A stretch of DNA of 15,638 nucleotides from M55B112 sp964539395 (lineage in GTDB: Bacteria; Bacteroidota; Bacteroidia; Bacteroidales; GCA-2748055): assembly GCA_964539395.1 (NCBI GenBank), contig CAZIIU010000059.1, forward strand, positions 1 to 15,638. The letters run 5' to 3'. Both the position numbers and the translations under genes were made by a program. The stretch's first letter is position 1; the number at the start of each line of letters is the position of its first letter. The notes under the pieces were generated by a model that worked only from the letters and a program-made list of their open reading frames with translations, searched no databases and was not told where the DNA came from. Shown one piece after another: positions 6,519-13,898 of this stretch.

Positions 6519-6550
6519 TTTGACTTGAAACTGTGTCAAAAATATAAGTT
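6519..6550 (+). promoter_or_regulatory. Promoter of the ParB-methyltransferase gene with TGTGTCA motif
   Basis: TTTG (6519-6522), a 20-base spacer and TATAAGTT (6543-6550) resemble the Bacteroidota promoter, while TTGACT (6520-6525) with TATAAG (6543-6548) at 17 bases would also suit a classical sigma-70 factor. The 20-mer AAACTGTGTCAAAAATATAA (6528-6547) recurs exactly before the polymerase gene. TTGAC/GTCAA can pair across the spacer. Confidence 0.6.
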
Positions 6551-6579
6551 AACCTAGTAATAAATTAAAACCAAAAGTT

Positions 6580-8187
6580 ATGAAACAAAATTATGTAGAC
6601 CCGAAATCCTTAAAGATTCATGAGAAACTCGTGAATATGAAATCCAAGGTAAACTGTGAAAAATTGAAGGTATCAATTGCCAAGTACAATCGAATTGTCA
6701 TTCCTATCGATGTCATGGATGGATCAGATGATATCATTGATGGGGTAAGGCGATGGATGGCAGCAATTGAACTTGGGATGAAAGAAGTACCAGTTAATTA
6801 TGTCACCCCAATAGAAGGCGATGTTATGATTGATTCAATTTTACGAAACACAACACAAAAGAAAACTTGCCGTGAGATTGTAGACTCTGCCAAATATGTT
6901 TTGGAGGAGCTGGGAACTTCCCAAGGAAAGAGGCGTACAGATTTTGGTAGATTCGATTCTGATGAAGATTTTGGTGAGGTTGGACAGGATCGTTTTGCCT
7001 TAGCTTGTAAGATCTTAGATATTGATTTCTCCCCCGTAACACTTCGTAAACTGATCAAGGTTGATGAATTCGATAGGGAATCGGGTGGTATTATGAAGAA
7101 GTCATTACTTGATTCAATTGATGAAGATGGGATGTCCATTTCAAGAGCTTATACTATGGCCACGAGAATAGAATCGGAACAGCGCAATAAAGATGAGTTT
7201 GAATTAGAACTGAGAGATCCAGTGGTACAGAAAGATTACTCAGTATTCAATGTCGATAACAGAACTGCCCATGAGTATTTGGAAGACAACTCAATTGACC
7301 TCCTCTATTATTCCCCGGACTATGCTGAAAGTATTAGAGATTACAGAAATGTTTCCAAGGAAGATCAATTGGGTCATAAGAACTCGGAGGATTATATTAA
7401 GGATTCTGTTGTTTTTGCCAGGACTTTTAAACCAAAAATTGCTGACACTGGTAGTTTGGTTATTAACTTATCTGATATTATCAGAGGCAATAAGTGTCTG
7501 GCTATACCCCAAAGATTAACTGCCGCTATGATCGATGATGGATGGCATTTTATTCAGGAAGTCCAATGGAAAAAGGGAAATCCAACCCCATACTCCAATT
7601 TTAAGGGTTTCCGACCTTCAACTGAGAAGATACTGCACTTTGCAAAAGACGCTGATAAATTCCTATGGAGGGATTTCAGATATGAGACAGGTGATGGGAC
7701 TTATGATATCAAGAAATCAGGAACGAAGTTCTATGTTGACAGTCCATGTAAGAACTATGAGAATTTCTTATCTGACCAGCGGATGGAGGATACAATAGAG
7801 ACCCCCGTGTTCAATCATGGAGAACATAAGGACATAGATTCTGATTACAACCATCAGGCGCCGCAGAATGAAACAATACCATTATTGTTTATTCTCCACC
7901 TGACCAAGCCCGGAATGACTGTTTGTGATCCATTTGCCGGAAGTGGTACGACTGGGGCTGTTGCAATGAGATTAGGCCGAAGATTCATTGGTTTTGATTT
8001 AGATCCGGAGAATATTGATTTTATGAAAAAGAGGTTTGAAAAGTTATTTGATGAGAACAACAGGGAGGAGTTTCAAAGTGTTGAGAAATCTTATTTTTTT
8101 AATCAAAAACTGTGTCAAAAATATAAAAAGGACGATAATGAAACAAATAATTTACCCACAGAACCTGAATATAGAGAGGCTTCTTAA
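6580..8187 (+). CDS. ParB-like domain fused to a DNA N4/N6 methyltransferase
   Basis: A 535-aa DNA modification enzyme. Residues 1-100 look like a ParB/Srx N-terminal domain (DDIIDGVRRWMAAIELGMKEVPV at 50-72, with the GxRR box). Residues about 215-490 form a beta-class amino-methyltransferase. Motif IV comes first, LLYYSPDY (241-248), where the usual [D/S]PP[Y/W] is SPDY. It is followed by RDY and QLG segments typical of the family and by the SAM-binding motif DPFAGSGTTG (450-459) with FIGFDLDP. It should methylate adenine N6 or cytosine N4 at an unknown target. ParB-methyltransferase fusions are common in phages and mobile elements. The last 17 codons overlap the polymerase gene, and codons for the tail (about 505-520) double as that gene's promoter, so the tail may be an extension rather than a folded part. 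Confidence 0.88.
   Translation: MKQNYVDPKSLKIHEKLVNMKSKVNCEKLKVSIAKYNRIVIPIDVMDGSDDIIDGVRRWMAAIELGMKEVPVNYVTPIEGDVMIDSILRNTTQKKTCREIVDSAKYVLEELGTSQGKRRTDFGRFDSDEDFGEVGQDRFALACKILDIDFSPVTLRKLIKVDEFDRESGGIMKKSLLDSIDEDGMSISRAYTMATRIESEQRNKDEFELELRDPVVQKDYSVFNVDNRTAHEYLEDNSIDLLYYSPDYAESIRDYRNVSKEDQLGHKNSEDYIKDSVVFARTFKPKIADTGSLVINLSDIIRGNKCLAIPQRLTAAMIDDGWHFIQEVQWKKGNPTPYSNFKGFRPSTEKILHFAKDADKFLWRDFRYETGDGTYDIKKSGTKFYVDSPCKNYENFLSDQRMEDTIETPVFNHGEHKDIDSDYNHQAPQNETIPLLFILHLTKPGMTVCDPFAGSGTTGAVAMRLGRRFIGFDLDPENIDFMKKRFEKLFDENNREEFQSVEKSYFFNQKLCQKYKKDDNETNNLPTEPEYREAS
8098..8127 (+). promoter_or_regulatory. Promoter of the polymerase gene inside the methyltransferase coding end
   Basis: The 20-mer AAACTGTGTCAAAAATATAA at 8107-8126 is identical to the one before the methyltransferase gene, with TATAAA at 8122-8127 in the -7/-10 place and TTTA at the -33 place. 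An AAGGA (8129-8133) lies five bases before the ATG at 8138, a good ribosome-binding site for a genome that otherwise shows few. The element is also translated as the methyltransferase tail. Confidence 0.55.
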
Positions 8188-9577
8188 TGATTATAACCTA
8201 TCACGAACTCGAAAACGAAATGTCATGAAAAAATGTTTAAGATTAATTTCCAAATTATCCATAACCAATTACAATGTCCATAGGTTCAACAGTAAGGGCT
8301 TTACCCCAATTGGTTCGGACTTCAAGAAGAGTTTACTCCATAGTGATTATGAACTAGTTCATGATATATTGACCTACGGGGATGATCCAATTATGGATGT
8401 CAAGGACAGTTATAAGGTTGGTGAGTTCACGAAACAGTATAGACTAAATCCCCGGTATAGGAATTTTGTTCTGACTGTTTTGGAGTTGCCAGACAAGGAT
8501 TACGAAACCAATCTACCTTTTCTTGATAGTCAATTCCAAATGAACCAGTTGTCACTGGATGCCCGGGTGTATAAATACCTATTCAACCTGTACTCTGAGA
8601 TTCAGTGTATCCTTACGACAGAGAACCAAAAGGTACTGCTCAGGAATTACATTGGGAGGGCTCTCAATATCATCAATGACATTGACAATGGTTTTTTACA
8701 ATATCATCGTTCCAGGAGAAATCTCAGATATAATAGTTCAGTAACCTCTCTTAATAAGGTTGTAAGACCCTTTCTACTATGTAATGGTCAGCCATTGGTG
8801 AGTATAGATATTAAGGCTTCACAACCATATATTCTGGCCAGTATTCTCAATGATGAATTCTTTACCAATACGGAGGAAGGATATAATATAAGTACAATAT
8901 ACCCGAATGTACCTGGGTCATTATTGTTTCCGCAGTTTTTGGATGGTAAAGAGGCTGCCATTGAAGATTTCAAACAGTCACCTTTCGATCAGGATTTCTA
9001 TTTCTATGTATTGAGAAATGAGTTAGGAAGGGAGCCATCAGAGGAAGAACGAGAGGTACTAAAGATAAAAACGATGCAGTTTCTTTTCTTCAATAATTCT
9101 GCTGCCCGGGCAAAAGGAAATCTGGGGTACTTCAAAAGGCAATTCCCGAGTATCAATACTATTATCACCAAGTTCCTAAATATTATCGGGAGTAAAAGGT
9201 TCTCATACCTGCTCCAGCGAACGGAGAGTTATTTGGTCTTGGAGAATATCTGTAAAGAGTTTCACAGTAGATATCCTGAGGCTCCGATTTTCACAATCCA
9301 TGACTCTGTATTGACCACTGCCGAGTATTCCGATGATCTGTATGAATTGATGTATGATACCCTTCATTCAATCACTGGAATTGTCCCTGGTCTCAAAATG
9401 GAATACCCAGATCAAAGTGTAAACCCTTCAGACAAATCCATTAATCGTGTTCTGAAAAAAATCAAGGAAAGATCAAGAAAAATCAAACATATCCATGAGG
9501 CAATTGAGGTTTTGGGAATTAACCTGAATAGGGCAGATGAGTTCATAAATGAAATGACTTCCAATCCCATATTTTAA
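8138..9577 (+). CDS. Divergent family-A-like (T7 RNA/DNA polymerase superfamily) polymerase
   Basis: A 479-aa protein with hallmarks of the palm domain shared by family A DNA polymerases and single-subunit RNA polymerases. The sequence before motif A (RRNLRYNSSVTSLNKVVRPFL, 193-213) resembles the Arg-containing segment of family A. Motif A is LVSIDIKASQPYILASI, with Asp224 in the place of the first metal ligand. A lysine-rich helix VLKIKTMQFLFFNN (307-320) fits motif B, with Phe-Asn where Tyr-Gly is usual. Motif C is IFTIHDSVLTT, with His388-Asp389. It is shorter than replicative family A enzymes, and no exonuclease or helicase domain is visible. The ATG at 8138 is preferred to an upstream in-frame codon at 8036 because of the AAGGA site. 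Likely role: replication or priming of the mobile element; whether it makes DNA or RNA cannot be told. Confidence 0.75.
   Translation: MKQIIYPQNLNIERLLNDYNLSRTRKRNVMKKCLRLISKLSITNYNVHRFNSKGFTPIGSDFKKSLLHSDYELVHDILTYGDDPIMDVKDSYKVGEFTKQYRLNPRYRNFVLTVLELPDKDYETNLPFLDSQFQMNQLSLDARVYKYLFNLYSEIQCILTTENQKVLLRNYIGRALNIINDIDNGFLQYHRSRRNLRYNSSVTSLNKVVRPFLLCNGQPLVSIDIKASQPYILASILNDEFFTNTEEGYNISTIYPNVPGSLLFPQFLDGKEAAIEDFKQSPFDQDFYFYVLRNELGREPSEEEREVLKIKTMQFLFFNNSAARAKGNLGYFKRQFPSINTIITKFLNIIGSKRFSYLLQRTESYLVLENICKEFHSRYPEAPIFTIHDSVLTTAEYSDDLYELMYDTLHSITGIVPGLKMEYPDQSVNPSDKSINRVLKKIKERSRKIKHIHEAIEVLGINLNRADEFINEMTSNPIF
8897..8957 (+). repeat. Polymerase-gene segment matching the leader repeat units
   Basis: Within codons for IYPNVPGSLLFPQFLDGKEA, the DNA from ATATACCCGAA (8897-8907) through CCTGGGTCATTATTG to AAAGAGGCTG (8948-8957) aligns with leader unit 1 over about 60 columns, with a few single-base gaps. 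Against unit 2 it matches about 30 of 33 columns from GTACCTGGG to GTTTTTG. The two gaps in unit 1 would shift the reading frame, and the palindromes of the leader copies are broken here. Confidence 0.7.
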
Positions 9578-9592
9578 TCAAAGAATATTGCG

Positions 9593-10000
9593 ATGAAGAA
9601 TATAGCCACATTTTCAAGAAACCCATTATTTGAGTGGGAAAATCAAGCAAGGCAATATCCTAAACAAGGTAATGGTATCGAATACTTTAAAGGGTATTAT
9701 GGAAAAGGACTCTGGGTTGATTGTTTGCTTTACTATGGTAACGATGGACAACTAAACGGCATTCTGAATCATTATCCATTTGAAATGTTCCCTTATCAAA
9801 AGAAAGGAAGCATAAACATACAAGTCCGATCAGATAAAAGAAGAAGAGGAATTGCCACGGCATTACTTAATGAAGCCATTAAACGATTCCGGGTAAATTT
9901 AAAGAAACAGGAATATACTCACACAGGTAGAAAATTCATCAAATCATTTATGAGAACTTCCGCAGAGTATAGGACCTCCAAATCTTTATTAAGATTCTAG
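9593..10000 (+). CDS. Small GNAT-like N-acetyltransferase
   Basis: A 135-aa protein with the acetyl-CoA-binding signature of the GNAT fold, INIQVRSDKRRRGIATALLNEAIKRF (about 74-99), where the basic run followed by GIA precedes the helix. The preceding GKGLWVDCLLYYGNDGQLNGILNHYP fits the central strands. The N-terminal part is short, and the last 35 residues are basic (KKQEYTHTGRKFIKSFMRTS). The substrate is unknown. It follows the polymerase gene by 15 bases, so it is probably the last gene of that transcript. Small GNAT-like proteins are frequent cargo or accessory genes of phages and mobile elements. Confidence 0.72.
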   Translation: MKNIATFSRNPLFEWENQARQYPKQGNGIEYFKGYYGKGLWVDCLLYYGNDGQLNGILNHYPFEMFPYQKKGSINIQVRSDKRRRGIATALLNEAIKRFRVNLKKQEYTHTGRKFIKSFMRTSAEYRTSKSLLRF

Positions 10001-10039
10001 CGAACAGCAAATTACAAATATTATCTTAGCAATAATACA

Positions 10040-10246
10040 ATGAACAACAACACATACATGGATGTCCCAATGACAGCAAAATACCTACATGTTTCCCGTT
10101 CTTTGATATACCAATGGGTGAGTAAGGATTTTATACCACACGAAAAGGCTGGTAAAAGGACGATTTTTATCCGTGGCCAAATCGACCAGTGGGTTTCAAA
10201 CGGGTTCAAGAAAATTGAGGACATCCCGGAAATTTTAAAATTTTAA
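10040..10246 (+). CDS. Excisionase-like helix-turn-helix protein
   Basis: A 68-aa protein of the MerR-like/excisionase helix-turn-helix family (HTH_17 type): YMDVPMTAKYLHVSRSLIYQWVSKDFIPHEKAGKRTIFIRGQIDQWV. The pattern 'MTAKYL-VS-SLIYQWV-KG-IPH-K-G-R-IF-R---I--WV' is typical of proteins that bend att-site DNA and set the direction of integrase. It ends four bases before the integrase ATG, so the two are co-transcribed. It may act as excisionase, as a repressor of integrase, or both. The gap before it (10001-10039) shows no strong promoter. Confidence 0.85.
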   Translation: MNNNTYMDVPMTAKYLHVSRSLIYQWVSKDFIPHEKAGKRTIFIRGQIDQWVSNGFKKIEDIPEILKF

Positions 10247-10250
10247 AATC

Positions 10251-11459
10251 ATGTCAACGATAAAAGTACTATTAGACCCAAGAAAAGAACTGAAGGATAA
10301 CAAATACAGTCTTGCAGTTCGGGTTTGTCACAAAGGTCATGTTCAATATCTCCCCATATCAAAACTAACGGTCAGTCAATATGAACAGTTGTTTGTCCGG
10401 CAGTCGATGGATCCCAAAAGTGTTGAGTTCAGGGAGAAGACAAACGAGTTCAAGACCAGGTGCGAACGGATATTCGCCGAGATGGGTAGATATGAACCAA
10501 AACGATTCCGGGAATTGGTCTACTCAAAGGACAAGGAAGTTCCGAAGACGCTTGTATTGAAAGATCTGTTTGACTTTTATATCGAGAATTATGAGGGGAT
10601 TTCGTTAAGAACCCGAAAACATTTCAGGTTGTCAATAAACAAACTTGAAACATTTCAGCCCGGATTGACGGTCAATGAGATCACCCCGGAATTTCTCAAA
10701 CACTTTGAACTTACAGAGAAAGAGAAAGGCGTGTCCCAGAGTACCATAAACGGGGTATTTCGGAACTTGCGACGGATAGTGAACTATTTCACCCAAGAGA
10801 AGAAAACCATCCCTAAATCGTACGAATATCCGTTTGGGCCTGGTGGGTATAGCATCAAGAGTTTCTATGGCAGGAAATTGGTAATGACCAACGCAGAGAT
10901 CCAAAAGGTGATTGACTTCAATGATTTCGATAACAAGGAACAGGAGCGTGCCCGGGATATATGGTTGTTCCTTTATCGGACTAACGGAATCAACTTTGCA
11001 GACCTTCTGAGGATGAAATGGTCAAATATCCATGGTGAGTACTTGATCTTCTATCGTAAGAAAACCGAGTCAACCCGAAAAAACAACATCAAACCCATAA
11101 CAGTTCCCATTACTACTAAATTACGGGAATTAATAGACCAATTAGGGGTGAAGGACAGCCCGTTCATTCTCGGTCTTTTGAAAGATGGCTACAAGGCGAA
11201 CACATTTGAAAACCTTTCACACAAAGTTCGGTCAAAATTGAATGGGAACTTGAAGGAGATTAGCAATAAACTCAACCTTTCTGTCCCATTGAAATTGAAA
11301 ACCGCAAGGGATTGTTACGCCACTACCTTAAAACGGGCAGGGGTATCCAAGGACAATATCGGGGAGATGCTCGGTCATTCAAATTCGGTTGTCACGGAAC
11401 ATTATTTGGCGAGCCTGGATATTGAGAAGACGCAGGAGATTAATCAGCATATTCTTTAA
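10251..11459 (+). CDS. Bacteroidota-type tyrosine integrase with altered active site
   Basis: Integrates and excises the element by tyrosine recombination. The 402-aa protein has an N-terminal arm-type region (1-95), a SAM-like core-binding domain (about 100-185) and a catalytic domain (about 210-390). Catalytic landmarks: GINFADLLRMKW (246-257) has Asn248 where the first catalytic Arg normally sits; Lys in the RKKTESTRKNN segment (269-279); KTARDCYATT (350-359) keeps Arg353 but has Lys350 in place of the His of HxxR; His376 in MLGHS; and nucleophile Tyr385 in EHYLASL. Loss of the first Arg is known in IntDOT-like integrases of Bacteroides conjugative transposons, so activity is still expected. 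The protein is full length. The att site is expected close by, but I found no convincing direct repeat. Confidence 0.92.
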   Translation: MSTIKVLLDPRKELKDNKYSLAVRVCHKGHVQYLPISKLTVSQYEQLFVRQSMDPKSVEFREKTNEFKTRCERIFAEMGRYEPKRFRELVYSKDKEVPKTLVLKDLFDFYIENYEGISLRTRKHFRLSINKLETFQPGLTVNEITPEFLKHFELTEKEKGVSQSTINGVFRNLRRIVNYFTQEKKTIPKSYEYPFGPGGYSIKSFYGRKLVMTNAEIQKVIDFNDFDNKEQERARDIWLFLYRTNGINFADLLRMKWSNIHGEYLIFYRKKTESTRKNNIKPITVPITTKLRELIDQLGVKDSPFILGLLKDGYKANTFENLSHKVRSKLNGNLKEISNKLNLSVPLKLKTARDCYATTLKRAGVSKDNIGEMLGHSNSVVTEHYLASLDIEKTQEINQHIL

Positions 11460-11531
11460 TACCTCATTGTGTTCATCTCCAAGTTCACAGTTATAGATTT
11501 ATTCTCCAAACACTTAAAACCCGAATAGTCT

Positions 11532-11539
11532 TACATTTG
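11532..11539 (+). promoter_or_regulatory. Weak candidate promoter of the four-gene nuclease operon
   Basis: TACATTTG fits the TAnnTTTG -7 consensus 60 bases before the HNH gene, but no TTTG lies at the -33 position. It overlaps a TTACA...TGTAA pairing (about 11531-11553). The rest of the 139-base gap after the integrase (11460-11598) shows no terminator and no gene. Confidence 0.3.
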
Positions 11540-11598
11540 GTAAAATATGTGTAAATTTATGAGTCGCATATTGAGACCTAAGATAATTTGTCTCCAGC

Positions 11599-12588
11599 AT
11601 GAACAAATTTGAAAAGTTACGAGAAAAACTATTCACCCTCTATGCCTCAAACATTAAAGAAATCTTTGAGCATGAGAAGTGGAAACTTGGCTATGAAGAT
11701 ATACTCGGTAAGATTATTGAAATATATGAGTTCTATTATTGTCCTATTTGCGGGATGCCTTTTTTAAAGGAATCATTAAATCAAGATTCCCCAAATCCAT
11801 TGACCATAGAAGATGTTCCTCCTAAAAAACTTGGAGGTAAAAAATTGTTGCTCACCTGTAAAGAATGTAATAATAATCTTGGGGGGCAGAAGCTTGATTC
11901 TAAACTGATTTGGGATTTTAATACCCGGCCATTTATTGAAAGAAAGCCCAATTCTCAAATTGAAGTATATTATAACCTAAATGAGAGGGCACAAACAAGA
12001 GGTAAACTAAAATTCATTGACGAAGGAAAGTATAGGATTGATTTTGGACCCAACATCCATTTTAAGCTTCAAGAGGAGTTGAATTTTATGAAAGATAATT
12101 GGAATGGATCGAAAATCAATTTCAAGATTCAAACTCCAAATATCCAACAGGTAAATCTGGCGTTATTGCGAGTTGCATATTTAGAGATGGTTGTTCACTT
12201 TGGATTTGGATATTTTTTTAACCCAAGTTCACACATTATTCGGCAACAACTTCAAAATCCTGATAAACCAATAATTTCTGATTTCGGAATCCCAAATTTT
12301 AAATCATTCCCGCTGGATAACAGAGGAATATATTTCATAAAAGAGCCTGAAGAATTAAGATCATTTATGGTTGTGTTCGATATAAAAAATAAGGATCAAA
12401 TAAGGACTTGTTGCGTCATTATGCCCGGGCCAGAGGAAAAGAATCTCGAAATATACTCTAAGATGAAGGACATGAAGGAATTAAAAGTAGCGTTTGACCT
12501 TCTTCTTAATTTTAATGATTTTGTGTTTCAACGGGACACTTTTGCTTATAATCGTACTTGGTTATCATATAAACAGAATAAGTTGTAA
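11599..12588 (+). CDS. HNH-endonuclease-like protein
   Basis: A 329-aa protein with an HNH/His-Me finger-like core near the N-terminus: CPICG (48-52), then EDVPPKKLGGKKLLLTCKECNNNLGG (71-96), with a second cysteine pair at 87 and 90 and the CNN segment. In related proteins the first motif reads EHVPPK, with His as general base; here the His position is Asp72, so catalysis may be changed or another residue may serve. About 230 further residues form an unrecognised C-terminal region rich in beta-strands, without membrane segments. It is the first gene of the rightward four-gene cluster, 28 bases before the vWA gene. Similar HNH proteins occur in abortive-infection and restriction loci, so DNA cleavage or damage on phage infection is a reasonable inference. 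Confidence 0.78.
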   Translation: MNKFEKLREKLFTLYASNIKEIFEHEKWKLGYEDILGKIIEIYEFYYCPICGMPFLKESLNQDSPNPLTIEDVPPKKLGGKKLLLTCKECNNNLGGQKLDSKLIWDFNTRPFIERKPNSQIEVYYNLNERAQTRGKLKFIDEGKYRIDFGPNIHFKLQEELNFMKDNWNGSKINFKIQTPNIQQVNLALLRVAYLEMVVHFGFGYFFNPSSHIIRQQLQNPDKPIISDFGIPNFKSFPLDNRGIYFIKEPEELRSFMVVFDIKNKDQIRTCCVIMPGPEEKNLEIYSKMKDMKELKVAFDLLLNFNDFVFQRDTFAYNRTWLSYKQNKL

Positions 12589-12615
12589 TAAATTCATATA
12601 ATGGGCTTTTTGTAA

Positions 12616-13884
12616 ATGAAAACTATAATTGAAATATTGGTTGACAATTCCAATAGTATGGGCAATTGTGAAGGACTATTTGAAAACTATAAAGATTACC
12701 TGCTACCAGATGGATCAACCAGGATGGAATTAGCGAAGAAAATTCTATTGCTAGATATACTTCCGACAATTGATTTTGCATCCGAAATTACTTTAAGTCT
12801 CTTTCATTCCCGAGAGCACAAAGAAAAGGACAGAGAAATAATTCAACCAATCATATATAATGGGAATAATATCGATCAACTAAAAGACGAAGTAAAAGGA
12901 ATTGAAATACCTCATAAAACAGGGGGGACTCCGATAACAGATGCTGTGATCAATTGTATTGAAAGACTGAAGAGGCACCCTGATTCGGACAGAAAATTGA
13001 TCATGTTAACAGATGGAGAGGAAACAGGAGAAAAAGACTATAAAACTGCTACCAAAGAAGCTCTGGAATTATCAGGAATCAAATGCAATATTTTCATTAT
13101 TGGTATTTCATTAAAAAGTGAAGCGAGAAAAAAGGCGGAATCGCTCGTAAAGGATACGGATGGAGAATATTTTCATATTGAAAGTTCAGGCTATGAAAGA
13201 TCAACTATTCAGAAAAAATTGGTGGCATTAAGAAGTGCTTTAATAGTAGATACGGTCAATAAGCTAGTTGAGAATAAAGAACTAACGGAAACAAAAGAAC
13301 CCTCAAATGAAGTAAAGGCTACGGATAGTAAAATCGATATGCTGGAGAGAAATGTGAATGAAAACCGTCAATTACTAAATCTTATTTCAAAACAAGTTTC
13401 ATTAATTCAATCGACAATCACCACACAATTTATTGAAGAGGATGCTGATGATGAAAACCTCATCATTACAGAAAATTCGGAATTCAATGAAAAGGTAAGA
13501 TCAGCTAGCGAGTCTTTTTTATTTGACTCCCTAAAGGAAAAATTTGGCAGTCGTCTAGAATGGATGAATGCTGATTGTGAAAGCGGGGAAAGCTTTGATT
13601 TTAGGGTTATCGATAATTTAGATGGTAGTGTTGAGTATTATATCGAATGTAAAGGATCGAGTGGTGATGAGAGAGTGTTTTTTATGACAAAGGCGGAATG
13701 GTCTTTGTTCCTTGAAAAAAGAAACAATTACCAGCTATATTTTATTGCAAACGCATTAAGTAAACCAAAAGTAATAAAAATTGATAATCTAATGGATTGT
13801 ATCTTAAAAGAAAAAGTAGTTCCATATCCATTGAGAAATAGAAGACTCAAAGCAGAAAGAATACTTTTTACCATTGTTGAGTAA
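12616..13884 (+). CDS. von Willebrand A domain fused to a DUF3883-like nuclease-fold domain
   Basis: A 422-aa two-domain protein. Residues 1-210 form a von Willebrand factor A domain with a complete metal-ion site: DNSNSMG (10-16), Thr in KTGGTPITDA (101-110) and LTDGEE (131-136). A helical, probably coiled-coil linker (about 215-270) follows. Residues about 288-392 resemble DUF3883: SEFNEKVRSASESFLFDSL, then WMNADCESGESFDFRV with Asp328, YYIECKG with Glu344 and Lys346, and MTKAEWSLFL. The Asp...Glu-x-Lys arrangement matches the PD-(D/E)XK nuclease core, though DUF3883 may also act as a non-cleaving binding module. DUF3883 is common in defence genes. The vWA part presumably mediates metal-dependent protein contacts. 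Fourteen bases separate it from the HEPN gene. Confidence 0.83.
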   Translation: MKTIIEILVDNSNSMGNCEGLFENYKDYLLPDGSTRMELAKKILLLDILPTIDFASEITLSLFHSREHKEKDREIIQPIIYNGNNIDQLKDEVKGIEIPHKTGGTPITDAVINCIERLKRHPDSDRKLIMLTDGEETGEKDYKTATKEALELSGIKCNIFIIGISLKSEARKKAESLVKDTDGEYFHIESSGYERSTIQKKLVALRSALIVDTVNKLVENKELTETKEPSNEVKATDSKIDMLERNVNENRQLLNLISKQVSLIQSTITTQFIEEDADDENLIITENSEFNEKVRSASESFLFDSLKEKFGSRLEWMNADCESGESFDFRVIDNLDGSVEYYIECKGSSGDERVFFMTKAEWSLFLEKRNNYQLYFIANALSKPKVIKIDNLMDCILKEKVVPYPLRNRRLKAERILFTIVE

Positions 13885-13898
13885 CCCCAAGAATTGAT

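Larger units (their letters stand above)
3727..11459. mobile_element. Probable integrated mobile element (ends unknown)
   Basis: The span holds a small recombinase, a ribbon-helix-helix protein, a control region with repeats, a ParB-methyltransferase, a polymerase, an excisionase-like protein and an integrase, a gene set typical of a plasmid- or phage-derived integrative element. No capsid, terminase, relaxase or conjugation genes are visible. Coordinates are gene limits only: no flanking direct repeats were found, and the element may extend into 3160-3726 or include the operon at 11599-15494. Confidence 0.45.

Noticed and set aside
8036..8137. Longer start of the polymerase at 8036
   Set aside because: It would deepen the overlap with the methyltransferase; 8138 has an AAGGA site and follows the duplicated promoter.
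5760..8957. Diversity-generating retroelement: leader repeats as template and polymerase segment as variable region
   Set aside because: Several differences between unit 1 and the gene segment do fall on adenines of unit 1, but others do not (a G to A change and single-base gaps), and no reverse transcriptase gene is present.
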